64,000 bases of DNA from Streptomyces sp. NBC_00820 (GTDB taxonomy: Bacteria > Actinomycetota > Actinomycetes > Streptomycetales > Streptomycetaceae), in assembly GCF_036347055.1 (NCBI RefSeq), contig NZ_CP108882.1:2741001-2805000 (forward strand), in the 5' to 3' direction. Numbering within the stretch: the first letter of the stretch is position 1; every line of letters begins with the position of its first letter. Positions 34,874 through 42,492 of this stretch are shown here, in pieces. A program made the translations under genes and the position numbers. Below the pieces are notes generated by a model that was not told the origin of the DNA, made no database searches, and saw nothing but the letters and a program-made list of their open reading frames with translations.

Positions 34874-35107
34874 GTGAGTAAGAAGCGCGCCCCGATAGTG
34901 GTACACGGGCCGTCGTCCACTGGTGGACGACGCGTGACCGCGCGTACGCATGGGCATGACGAGCCGCTTGGGACCGCGTTTTCAGATCATGACTTGATCG
35001 TTTTCCTCGAAGCTGCCGGTGTCACCGACCCTGACAGGGTGGTGGATGATCCGGAGTGGGTCGAGTGGGCTGGAGGGCCGGCACACGAGTGGCGGCTGCC
35101 GAAATAA
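34874..35107 (+). CDS. Small conserved hypothetical protein (77 aa)
   Basis: Begins SKKRAPIVVHGPSSTGGRRV, followed by GTAFSDHDLIVFLEAAG and DPEWVEWAGG. Short proteins with this start and the DPExVEWxGG ending are common in Streptomyces genomes and mobile elements; function unknown. AAGGGG touches the GTG at 34874, which is too close for normal initiation, so an upstream in-frame ATG at 34838 is an alternative. I prefer 34874 because the family begins there. Confidence 0.55.
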   Translation: MSKKRAPIVVHGPSSTGGRRVTARTHGHDEPLGTAFSDHDLIVFLEAAGVTDPDRVVDDPEWVEWAGGPAHEWRLPK

Positions 35108-35256
35108 CACGACATCGCGCTGCCGCGGACCAAGGACGCGCTCAGCGCTGCCGCCGAACCACTCGCCGCATCACACCGAGGGCCGGTCCCAGTGAAGACG
35201 GCCGAGCCTGCTGCCACCCCAGGCGGCACAATGCTGCTGTTCTGACCCGCGCACCT

Positions 35257-36051
35257 TCAGCGCAGCGACCGCCACTCGGCCAGCGGATCGAACCCGAGCA
35301 GATTCACTTTGGTCGCCCTCGTCGACGCCTTCGGCGTCCACGCAAGATACGACGGGTAGGGAAGCTCCAGGTGGGCAGCCGGCGGCGAGTCCATATAGTC
35401 GGCCTTCGGGCAGCCGTCGACGTGCGGGCACTCCTCGACGACCCGGTTGCAGAATCTGCACAGCAAGCCCCTGACCAGGCCGGTCGCATAGTCGTGGTCG
35501 ACCATCGCGCCGGGCAGCGCGTGGCACAGGTGGCAGTCGGCGCCCAGCGCCTCAACCAGCGCGGTACGCAGCCTCCGGACCTCCCGGGTCCGGGCCGGGG
35601 GCGGCGGCCAGTAGTGGAAGCTCTCGTAGGGGCCGCCGTACCCGTGCCCCTGGCAACGAAGCCCGGCCGGTACCGAATCGAGGGGGACGCCCTCCTCGCC
35701 CACTAGGTTCACGAACCACCGCTGGTCGAGGCAGCGGTACTGCTCGTAATCGCCGGCCTGTACTGCTCCCGCGCTCGTGGACCACCAGGAGCAGTCCTGC
35801 CGGTGCTCCCAGCCTTGCTCGACCAACAGCTTCTTCGAGCAGTGCATTTGGTCGCCGCTCATCAGGTGGTAGCGGCCGTCGTCGCCGAGGACAGCCATTC
35901 TCGGTGAATCCGGCACCGGCGCGCTGGTCAGGCGGCACGGCGTCCCCGCAGCCTCCCTCACCATCTGGTCCACTCCCCAGACGCCGAAATGCGCGTTGTC
36001 CCACAGCAGCTTCGCCCGACGGTAGGGCGGCAGATCGTCCAGGGTTGCCAT
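35257..36051 (-). CDS. Endonuclease-VII-like zinc-binding nuclease domain protein
   Basis: A 264-residue protein starting at ATG 36051 (36060 also possible). The C-terminal 100 residues carry CHLCH, then MVDHDYATGLVRGLLCRFCN, the zinc-ribbon plus His-Asp arrangement of the recombination endonuclease VII / HNH family. The N-terminal part has several Cys and Trp (HCSKKLLVEQGWEHRQDCSW) that could form another metal site or a recognition domain. Such proteins are frequent in actinobacterial mobile elements and may act as nicking or branch-cutting nucleases. Its position beside an HNH-ATPase gene suits a defence block. Confidence 0.6.
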   Translation of the reverse strand: MATLDDLPPYRRAKLLWDNAHFGVWGVDQMVREAAGTPCRLTSAPVPDSPRMAVLGDDGRYHLMSGDQMHCSKKLLVEQGWEHRQDCSWWSTSAGAVQAGDYEQYRCLDQRWFVNLVGEEGVPLDSVPAGLRCQGHGYGGPYESFHYWPPPPARTREVRRLRTALVEALGADCHLCHALPGAMVDHDYATGLVRGLLCRFCNRVVEECPHVDGCPKADYMDSPPAAHLELPYPSYLAWTPKASTRATKVNLLGFDPLAEWRSLR

Positions 36052-36419
36052 GAGACACATCGTGCCGGACAGCACTGACAAGGAGGAGCTGGCCAGGGGT
36101 GCCACTTTGGGGGCAGCACCGGTTGGTTCCGATACTCCGCGGACTCCCCGCCCCTCACCTGCTGCACCGTGCCCTCATTCCACCTTTGATGCGAATCGCT
36201 CAACCTCGCCCTGCACTCGCAAGTCGCGCTTGGTCGACTCTGGGCTGTTGATCGCCGAGTCGGCCCTCCGGCCCACTGGCGGGGCCTTGCGGTGTCGGAG
36301 CGAGCGGGACAGATGGCACTGCGGACGGCAGTGTCAGTCCGCGTTCGTACAGTTACTCAATGACAGAGGTGCGCAGACGGGGGACCTCGGTGTCACCAGC
36401 AAGAAGCACAAGGAGTCAT
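36052..36419. other. Intergenic, divergent promoter region
   Basis: About 370 bases between the endonuclease-VII-like gene and the HNH-ATPase gene. No repeat or RNA gene is recognised; AAGGAG at 36410-36415 serves the right-hand gene. Confidence 0.4.
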
Positions 36420-37607
36420 GTGCGAGCCGACTTCACCGAGCGGACACGACGGCTGCTCGCGCAACGGGCGGCCTTCCGCTGTTCGAACCCTCAGTGCGGG
36501 GCGCTGACAATCGGACCCGGGGCCGGCCACGATGGCATCTCAGATACAGGAACGGCTTCCCACATTTTCGCCGCTGCGCCGGGAGGGCCCCGTGGAACCG
36601 GCGGCCTGTCTATGCAAGAGCGGTCCGACATATCCAACGGAATCTGGATGTGCGCAACATGCGGGCGCCTGATCGACGCGAACGCAGGAAACCGTTATTC
36701 GGCGTCACTCCTCCGCAGTTGGAAGGACCTGCACGAGCACCGGATCCGCCTTGACCAAGCTGGACAAACGCAGCCATTTGGCTGGGTTCAGTCCCTTGAG
36801 GTCGTCAGCCATTACGTCCTACCACCAGGAGTGATTCAACTTTCAAAACTGAACCTTCTGTTCGGGATGAACGATTCGGGCAAGACGCGTCTTCTCTATA
36901 TGCTGAGATCGCTGACTTCGCCACATTTATTGATGGGCAGCCCGTATCCAGCAGACCTCTCATGCTCCATTACCTGGTTCGATCCAGCACTCCGTAAGGC
37001 AGAGGTGAGAGTCCAGGGCGAAATACTTGACTATCAGGTCGATGGAAAGAGAGCCCCCCTACCTCCTCGCCCGTACAGGGTACTTACATTTAGCGAGGAC
37101 ATCTCTCGTCGGGAGGACTTCCGTTCAGGCGGGACCACCGTGTCTGGGATAGCTGAATTTCTTGGCATCGATCCCTGGACTGTACGGACAGTGATCGACA
37201 ACATGCCCGCTTTACTTCCGGATGCTATAGCCGATGTCGCCGTGGACGGTGACTACGTATGGATTGATCACCGGAGAGGTTCATGGGGAGGGAAAGGCGA
37301 CGAAGACCGGTGGGCCCCGTGGTACTACGCACTCGCAGTATTTGCAGAATTGCAGGCACGCATGGAGCCGACAATTCTCGTGCTGGACCAACCGTTCCTA
37401 TATATGCATCACCGACCGCAGTTGAAAATTATGGAGCTGTTCGAGTCGACAGCCTGGACCTTCCAAGTCATCTTGGCAGAGCACAGCCCTGTCGCGTACG
37501 AGCGGCGGATTCACGGCTGGAGCGCGACGGTGCTCGTTCAGACACCGGGGCTCAGGTCCCGCATCTCGCAGGATGAAGCAGACCTGGAGCGCCTCGGAGG
37601 CGACTAG
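36420..37607 (+). CDS. HNH-type nuclease fused to an ABC/AAA-type ATPase
   Basis: A 395-residue protein. The N-terminal HNH-like zinc domain is CSNPQC (21-26), SHIFAAAPGGPRG (47-59), SNGIWMCATCGRLID (72-86); the last metal-site His is Gly, as in a known sub-branch of these domains. The ATPase domain begins LNLLFGMNDSGKT (Walker A 149-156) and has ILVLDQP (319-325, Walker B) and AEHSPV (about 353, switch His), like OLD/AbiEii-type ATPases. Nuclease plus such an ATPase is the Septu-like logic in one chain. GTG 36420 (AGGAG upstream) is chosen; ATG 36360 is in frame. GC content is visibly lower than in its neighbours, suggesting recent transfer. Confidence 0.72.
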   Translation: MRADFTERTRRLLAQRAAFRCSNPQCGALTIGPGAGHDGISDTGTASHIFAAAPGGPRGTGGLSMQERSDISNGIWMCATCGRLIDANAGNRYSASLLRSWKDLHEHRIRLDQAGQTQPFGWVQSLEVVSHYVLPPGVIQLSKLNLLFGMNDSGKTRLLYMLRSLTSPHLLMGSPYPADLSCSITWFDPALRKAEVRVQGEILDYQVDGKRAPLPPRPYRVLTFSEDISRREDFRSGGTTVSGIAEFLGIDPWTVRTVIDNMPALLPDAIADVAVDGDYVWIDHRRGSWGGKGDEDRWAPWYYALAVFAELQARMEPTILVLDQPFLYMHHRPQLKIMELFESTAWTFQVILAEHSPVAYERRIHGWSATVLVQTPGLRSRISQDEADLERLGGD

Positions 37608-37622
37608 AGCGCTTACCTCCGA

Positions 37623-37706
37623 TCACTGCGCCGACCAGATCAAGATGGCGGCAAGGTGGAGTCCTGCGAGGTAGATGGTGGCGGTCTTGTCGTATCGGGT
37701 GGCCCC
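37623..37706 (-). pseudogene. IS5-family transposase, last ~28 codons
   Basis: The minus strand reads ATRYDKTATIYLAGLHLAAI and then LIWSAQ and a stop, the typical C-terminal end of IS5 transposases (RYDKTA motif). Everything upstream is lost. The remnant lies directly after the HNH-ATPase gene. Confidence 0.75.
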
Positions 37707-37801
37707 ACCTCCGCTTGAGGGTGAAGCGGTAGCACGCGTGCGGTGAGGCAGGGCCCGTCCAGCGAGATCTGGAAGGGCCCTGCCTGGCCTTGCCGGGACC
37801 A

Positions 37802-38005
37802 TTAACCCTTGCTGATCACGAGCCCTGCCATCGCGGCGCTCAATGTGAGACAGGCTCCGAACGCCGTGCCAGCCTTCAGCAGGACAGCCGGAAGAGGGTT
37901 GCCGCCGAGGTGGTGCAGCACGCCCGTGATCCCTCCGCAGATCACGGCCGTTTCCACGGCTACCACCCCGCTCAACACCCAGATGACGACGTACTCGTAT
38001 GACAC
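37802..38005 (-). CDS. Small two-helix membrane protein (67 aa), module 2
   Basis: GTG 38005 follows GGAGGAGGG by 7 bases. Two hydrophobic helices (about 4-25, YEYVVIWVLSGVVAVETAVI, and 44-66, KAGTAFGACLTLSAAMAGLV) are linked by TGVLHHLGGNPLP. Loop and helix 2 align with the 65-residue protein at 33255-33452 (LxxLxGxxxPxxLxxAxxxFxA). It is divergent from an HTH-nuclease gene, with an operator-like repeat between them. Function unknown; the recurrence of this partner beside an unrelated HTH effector is the main evidence that it matters. Confidence 0.7.
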   Translation of the reverse strand: MSYEYVVIWVLSGVVAVETAVICGGITGVLHHLGGNPLPAVLLKAGTAFGACLTLSAAMAGLVISKG

Positions 38006-38063
38006 CTGCAGCCCTCCTCCGTAGTTGTCCGGCCCCACCTTCCACCTGTGATCGACACTCCTT

Positions 38064-38096
38064 GTTCACCATGCACAATGGTGAACAGAGGTGAAC
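38064..38096. promoter_or_regulatory. Operator-like repeats between the module 2 genes
   Basis: GTTCACCAT (38064-38072) and ATGGTGAAC (38078-38086) form a perfect 9-bp inverted repeat with a 5-base spacer. A third half-site GGTGAAC follows at 38090-38096. The first and third half-sites span 33 bases, close to the 32-base span of the arms in module 1. Confidence 0.65.
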
Positions 38097-38117
38097 AAGG
38101 AGATCGGGGGAGGGTGC

Positions 38118-39038
38118 GTGACGAGCGACCCGCTGGCTGAACTGGGTCAGCGCCTAACTGACTTGCGTGCGATGAGCGGCTGGAACGTCAATCAGCTCGT
38201 CGCTAGGTGCGATTCTTTGGGGCGGACAGTGATCAGCAACGCACTGAATGCCCGTAAGGGCCGGAAAGTCCCATCTGCGGACACGGTCGTTAGGATCTGC
38301 CGGGCTCTCGGCGCAGACTCAACTCCGCTGCTTGACCTGCTCAGGCAGGCCAAGGAGGATCGGCGGACTCCGCCCCCCGGGCCGCGAGCAGAGGACCGGA
38401 GCCGGCAGTTCGCCCGAGAACCCAGCTCTGAGGTGTATGTTGCCGCCGACACTTCAGGCCGGTTCGACCCGCTACGACGTGAGAATCTGGAACGTTCAGT
38501 GCAGTGGGCGCTGGAAAGTGCTCCACCCGTCCCGCTCGCCTCGTTCCCCGCGGCGCCGATTGAAGGTCTGTACGCCCTGTACTACGTGGGGTCGCACTCG
38601 CTCTATCACCCGGTGTCCTCACCGGCTTGCGCGGTTCCGATCTATGTCGGCAAGTCCGTGCCGGGTGGGAGGTCTCGTAGCGGGGCGGTCGTCCGGGGTT
38701 CCATGAATCGCCGGCTGCGCACCCATCAGCGATCGCTCGAGTACGTCCACGACCTTGATGTCCAGGACTTCCTGGTGCGGTATCTCCCAGTAGACGAAAT
38801 CTGGACGATCGGCCCTGAGGGGCTCATGATCGGTGATCACCGACCGGTCTGGAACGTCGTCGCCGAAGGCTTCGGGGCCCACATGCCGGGGAGTGCTCGG
38901 GCGACGGCGCCTCGAACGCTCTGGGATGAACTGCATCCGGGGAGGCCGCAGGCCGAACACCAGAGGGACGCCAGGTTGAGCCGCGCCGAGCTGCAACGGG
39001 CGGTGCAGCAGCACTTCGCTCGCATGGCAGATGACTGA
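38118..39038 (+). CDS. HTH domain fused to Eco29kI-type GIY-YIG restriction nuclease
   Basis: A 306-residue protein; GTG 38118 follows GGGGGAGG, and an in-frame ATG/GTG at 38091 lies within the operator. Residues 1-75 are an HTH (LGRTVISNALN, PSADTVVRICRALG) closely resembling that of the STAND protein. Residues 115-306 match Eco29kI-family nucleases: GLYALYY (150-156), IYVGKS (175-180), RLRTH (199-203), Glu234 in GPEGLMIGD, WNVV (245-248) and the trailing LHPGRP. The catalytic set is present, so it should cleave DNA. No cognate methyltransferase is encoded nearby, which argues against an ordinary restriction-modification role and for a regulated effector. Confidence 0.8.
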   Translation: MTSDPLAELGQRLTDLRAMSGWNVNQLVARCDSLGRTVISNALNARKGRKVPSADTVVRICRALGADSTPLLDLLRQAKEDRRTPPPGPRAEDRSRQFAREPSSEVYVAADTSGRFDPLRRENLERSVQWALESAPPVPLASFPAAPIEGLYALYYVGSHSLYHPVSSPACAVPIYVGKSVPGGRSRSGAVVRGSMNRRLRTHQRSLEYVHDLDVQDFLVRYLPVDEIWTIGPEGLMIGDHRPVWNVVAEGFGAHMPGSARATAPRTLWDELHPGRPQAEHQRDARLSRAELQRAVQQHFARMADD

Positions 39039-39206
39039 CGTCCCTATATCAGAACTCAGCCGGCGTCCTGGCTGTCCCGCGCGACGCCGGAGCCCCATCG
39101 CACCGCAGGAGACGGTGCCACCAGGCGGAAGGCTCTTGTTCGGAGCCGCGCCCCCGGCCTTCCCCGCGATCAGACACCGACCCTGATCGCGGGGAACACG
39201 CACTCG

Positions 39207-40028
39207 CTAGATGTCGGTCCGCATGAGGACGATGAACCGAAGGTCCAGGTTACGAAGCGGCGCCAAGGCGTGAATCTTGACGCTCACCTGCTGATCACGA
39301 TGCGCAGGGAGACGGAGCCGGCGCACATGCCCGTCTGGATGGATGATCGCTTCCTTGTCGGCCCAGAGTTCCCGTGCATCCTGGTTGCCAGCCAGGATGT
39401 CGTCCTTCAAACGGCGCAGGCCTTCGTCATCTGGATGACGGCCTGAGGCGACGCGAATTTGGGCAAGGAATGGACGCGCCCAGTCTTCCTTCCAATTGAC
39501 CAACTGCTCGCGCGCTTCAGGGTAGAGAAATGCCCATCGCATGAGATTCGGCTCGTATGGCATCCACGGGAACCACTCCTCTTGAGGCTCATTGTGAGCA
39601 ATGATGTCCCAGCTGATGTTCGAGAGGTAGGCCGGGTGAGGCAACATCCCGTTCAGCAGCTTCTGCATGTCCTCGTCCACAGCGACATCCGCGGATAGAC
39701 CGAAGGGCGGCGGGGAGTACCCCAGGGAGAGCTGGAAGAGCATGACTCGTTCACTCTCGGACAGGCGCAGCGTCAACGCCACGCGCTGCAGAAATTCCGG
39801 AGAGAAGTCGGCATTCCTCCCCTTCTCCAATGCCCTGTACCACGTCAGGCTGACGCCAGTCAGCATGGCAACTTCGGCTTGAGTCAGGCCAGGCTTCAGG
39901 CGTCGCCGGCCTGTATCAACACCGAGAATCCGACGCGGGTCAAGCCGCTGACGCCAGAAGGCGAGCAGGTTACCCAACTCGTCGAGCCGGTCCTTCTCCG
40001 AAGAGAGAGGCTCCTCACACACGCACAC
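39207..40028 (-). CDS. XRE regulator with MmyB-like ligand domain
   Basis: A 273-residue regulator. The HTH (about 45-100) has LTQAEVAMLTGVSLTWYRAL, then EKGRNADFSPEFLQRVA. The C-terminal domain carries the MmyB signature AYLSNISWDIIAHNEPQE and WAFLYPEAREQLVNWKED, a PAS-like fold that binds a fatty-acid-like ligand in known members. These regulators are typically divergent from short-chain dehydrogenase genes, and here the SDR gene starts at 40345. The start is GTG 40028 or 40022. It may repress the SDR through the palindrome in the intergenic region. Confidence 0.82.
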   Translation of the reverse strand: MCVCEEPLSSEKDRLDELGNLLAFWRQRLDPRRILGVDTGRRRLKPGLTQAEVAMLTGVSLTWYRALEKGRNADFSPEFLQRVALTLRLSESERVMLFQLSLGYSPPPFGLSADVAVDEDMQKLLNGMLPHPAYLSNISWDIIAHNEPQEEWFPWMPYEPNLMRWAFLYPEAREQLVNWKEDWARPFLAQIRVASGRHPDDEGLRRLKDDILAGNQDARELWADKEAIIHPDGHVRRLRLPAHRDQQVSVKIHALAPLRNLDLRFIVLMRTDI

Positions 40029-40344
40029 GACCCCTCACTCGCGCTCAACCCTCTTGAACTCACAGACAGTGAAGGCGTATGCACAAGCACAAAAGGTGAC
40101 GCGAGTCATTCTCCTGCAAAACGCGCAGGTCAAACCAACTTCTGAATGAGTGCCAGGCGTCAATGGCGGACACTCGCAGACGACCCCGAGGAGCAGATGG
40201 TTGACGCCTTCAACTGTCGCCACCACTGCTGTCGCCACTGCGGGTGACGACAATACGTGCGCATGATGTTGAAGTCGAACTGATCAGTCAGTTGTGGATC
40301 ATTCGTACATCTAACTCATACGCACTCACGGAGGTAACTCAGTC
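40029..40344. promoter_or_regulatory. Divergent promoter region of the MmyB-like regulator and SDR gene
   Basis: 316 bases. Contains the perfect inverted repeat AACTGA-TCAG-TCAGTT (40278-40293), a likely operator, and GGAGG at 40330-40334 for the SDR gene. AT content rises between 40255 and 40330, as expected for a promoter. Confidence 0.5.
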
Positions 40345-41049
40345 ATGGCACGGTCCGTCCTGATCACCGGAGGAAACCGGGGAATCGGTCTCGCCATCGC
40401 TCAGGCGCTCGCCGCCCAGGGTGATCGCGTAGCCGTTACCTATCGCAGCGGCCAGCCGCCGGAGGGGGTGCTCGGCGTGCGCTGTGACGTCACCGACACA
40501 GCAGACGTCGACAGGGCCTTCGCCGAAGTGGAAGAAGCCCACGGACCCGTCGAGGTCCTCGTGGCCAACGCCGGCATCACGCGAGACGGTCTCCTGATGC
40601 GGATGCCCGAAGAGGACTTCGACGCGGTACTCGACACCAACCTCAAGGGCGCCTTCCGGGTGGCAAAGCGCGCCACTCGCGGCATGATGAGGGCTCGCCG
40701 GGGGCGCATCATTCTGATTTCGTCGGCGGTCGCCCTGGCGGGCGAAGCCGGTCAGACCAACTACGCCGCGTCCAAGGCGGGCCTCGTCGGGTTTGGGCGG
40801 TCACTCGCCAAGGAACTGGCCCCGCGAAACGTGACCGTGAACATCGTCGCCCCGGGCCTTACGGTGACCGACATGACGGCCGCCCTTCCCGAGGAGCGGA
40901 TGCAGGCCATCGTCGACCAGGTTCCGCTCGCTCGCGCGGGCGAACCGCGCGAGATCGCCCACGCGGTCACCTTCTTGGCGAGCCCCGATGCGGCATACAT
41001 CACCGGCGCCGTCATCCCGGTCGACGGTGGCGTCTCCATGGGGCACTGA
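40345..41049 (+). CDS. Short-chain dehydrogenase/reductase, FabG-like
   Basis: A 234-residue classical SDR. It has the NADP-binding TGGNRGIG (8-15), the NAG motif (VANAGITRDGLL), catalytic Ser in ISSAVA and the YAASK pair (Tyr and Lys), with the C-terminal ITGAVIPVDGG of 3-oxoacyl-ACP reductases. Enzymes of this subgroup reduce 3-oxoacyl thioesters or related ketones. It is divergent from the MmyB-like regulator and ends 13 bases before the left inverted repeat of an IS630 element. It may belong to lipid adaptation rather than housekeeping fatty-acid synthesis. Confidence 0.85.
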   Translation: MARSVLITGGNRGIGLAIAQALAAQGDRVAVTYRSGQPPEGVLGVRCDVTDTADVDRAFAEVEEAHGPVEVLVANAGITRDGLLMRMPEEDFDAVLDTNLKGAFRVAKRATRGMMRARRGRIILISSAVALAGEAGQTNYAASKAGLVGFGRSLAKELAPRNVTVNIVAPGLTVTDMTAALPEERMQAIVDQVPLARAGEPREIAHAVTFLASPDAAYITGAVIPVDGGVSMGH

Positions 41050-41143
41050 CTAGGCGCGCACTAGTGCTGCCTCGCAGAAGTTCGTTGAGGGGGTTGAGCA
41101 AGCTCACCCCGTCGTAATCGGCAAGGTGCTGGAGCCCGTTTGT

Positions 41144-41557
41144 TCACCGGATTCCAGAGTCGGGGTGTTCGGCATCCCATTCCTGGCGCGCTTGCGCGAT
41201 GGCGTCGCGGTGTTGAGCCGACCAGTCCGTGAGGGCTTTGACCAGATACGTGAGGCTGTGGCCCATCGTCGTGAGCTCATACTCGACCTGCGGGGGCACC
41301 GTGGGATGCACAGTCCGGGTGACCAGGCCGTCGCGTTCCAGCCGCCGCACGGTGAGCGTCAGCATCCGCTGCGAGATACCGGGGATGGCGCGCTGTAGTT
41401 GCCGAAAACGGCGGACGCCCTGGGCCAGTTCAACGACGACCAGGACCGACCATTTGTCGCCGATCCGGTCGAGCACGTCGCGGATCCCGCAATCCTCGTG
41501 CTCGTCGCCGCAGCTGACGACGGGGACGGTGGTTACCCCGGTGTGCCCCACTGACAT
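41144..41557 (-). CDS. HxlR-family regulator
   Basis: A 137-residue winged-helix protein. [20 protein letters not shown] begins the domain, [20 protein letters not shown] is the recognition region and the wing is [10 protein letters not shown]. The Cys in EDCGIRD, N-terminal to the helix, is typical of redox- or quinone-sensing members such as QorR and HypR. It is divergent from the quinone-oxidoreductase-like gene over 85 bases, the usual arrangement for control of that gene. It lies inside the IS630 element. Confidence 0.85.
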   Translation of the reverse strand: MSVGHTGVTTVPVVSCGDEHEDCGIRDVLDRIGDKWSVLVVVELAQGVRRFRQLQRAIPGISQRMLTLTVRRLERDGLVTRTVHPTVPPQVEYELTTMGHSLTYLVKALTDWSAQHRDAIAQARQEWDAEHPDSGIR

Positions 41558-41642
41558 GGAAGTGCCTCCTTACGTTCCCCGGCACAAAACCGCAGGATGA
41601 TCCCGGTTACCGAAGAGAACCTACCGGAACGGGAAGACCCTG

Positions 41643-42455
41643 ATGATCCTGATTACTGGCGCCACCGGCGCCCTGGGCACACTGATCTCCGAACGGCTGG
41701 CCGACCGCGACGACACCGTCCTTGGAACGCGCGACCCTCAGCAGCTCAAGGCCCCGCTGCCGGTCCGCCGCATCGACTTCGACGAGCCCGGCACCCTTGC
41801 CGGAGGCTTCGAAGGTGTGGATGTGCTGTTGCTGATCTCCGCGGGCTACGGCGAGGACGACACCGTCATAGCCCGGCACGGCGCCGCCATCGCCGCCGCA
41901 GAGAAGGCCGGCGTGAGGCATGTCGTCTATACGAGCCTGACCGCCGACGGCGATCACCTCCCCTACGCCCTGCCGCACCGCTGGACCGAGCGTCGCCTGC
42001 AGGAGAGCGGCATGGACTGGACGATCCTGCGCAATGGCCTGTATGCAGAGTTGCTGGGCTGGCTCGCGGCCCCGTCGGCCGACGGGCGGATCACAGCCCC
42101 GCTCGGAGAGGGCCAACTGGCCGCCGTGGCCCGAGCGGACCTGGCCGACGCCGCGGCACGTGTGACGGTGGACGCACCCGCTCATGCGGGGCGCATCTAC
42201 GAACTCGTCGGCGAGCAGGCCATCGGCGGCGGCGAGCTGGCCCGCGCGCACGGCCCGCACGTGACCTACGAGCCGGAGACTCTTACCCAGGCCCGCACCC
42301 GTATTGCCGCTTCCGGCGCCGAGCCCTTCCAGGTGCCGATGCTGGTGGGTACCTACTCCGCCATCGCGGCCGGGTTCATGTCCCGCACCGGCGGTGACCT
42401 GCGTCAACTGTTGGGCCGCGCACCCCACTCTGTGCTCGCAACAGCCCTCGCATAG
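41643..42455 (+). CDS. NAD(P)-binding NmrA/QorB-like quinone oxidoreductase
   Basis: A 270-residue atypical SDR. It has the dinucleotide motif ITGATGALG (4-12), GVDVLLLISA, a VRHVVYTSLT strand and the GMDWTILRNGLYAE segment of NmrA/QorB proteins. The Tyr-x3-Lys pair of classical SDRs is missing. Partnered with an HxlR regulator, it probably reduces quinones or aldehydes in stress response. No Shine-Dalgarno stronger than GGGAAG is seen. It is carried within an IS630 element and could be considered a cargo gene. Confidence 0.8.
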   Translation: MILITGATGALGTLISERLADRDDTVLGTRDPQQLKAPLPVRRIDFDEPGTLAGGFEGVDVLLLISAGYGEDDTVIARHGAAIAAAEKAGVRHVVYTSLTADGDHLPYALPHRWTERRLQESGMDWTILRNGLYAELLGWLAAPSADGRITAPLGEGQLAAVARADLADAAARVTVDAPAHAGRIYELVGEQAIGGGELARAHGPHVTYEPETLTQARTRIAASGAEPFQVPMLVGTYSAIAAGFMSRTGGDLRQLLGRAPHSVLATALA

Positions 42456-42492
42456 CCCCCCAGCCACCAGCCCGCGCCGCCAGGAAACGGCC

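Noticed and set aside
38118..39038. A classical type II restriction-modification system
   Set aside because: The nuclease is of the Eco29kI type but no methyltransferase is encoded within the window, and the N-terminal HTH fusion differs from the standard enzymes.
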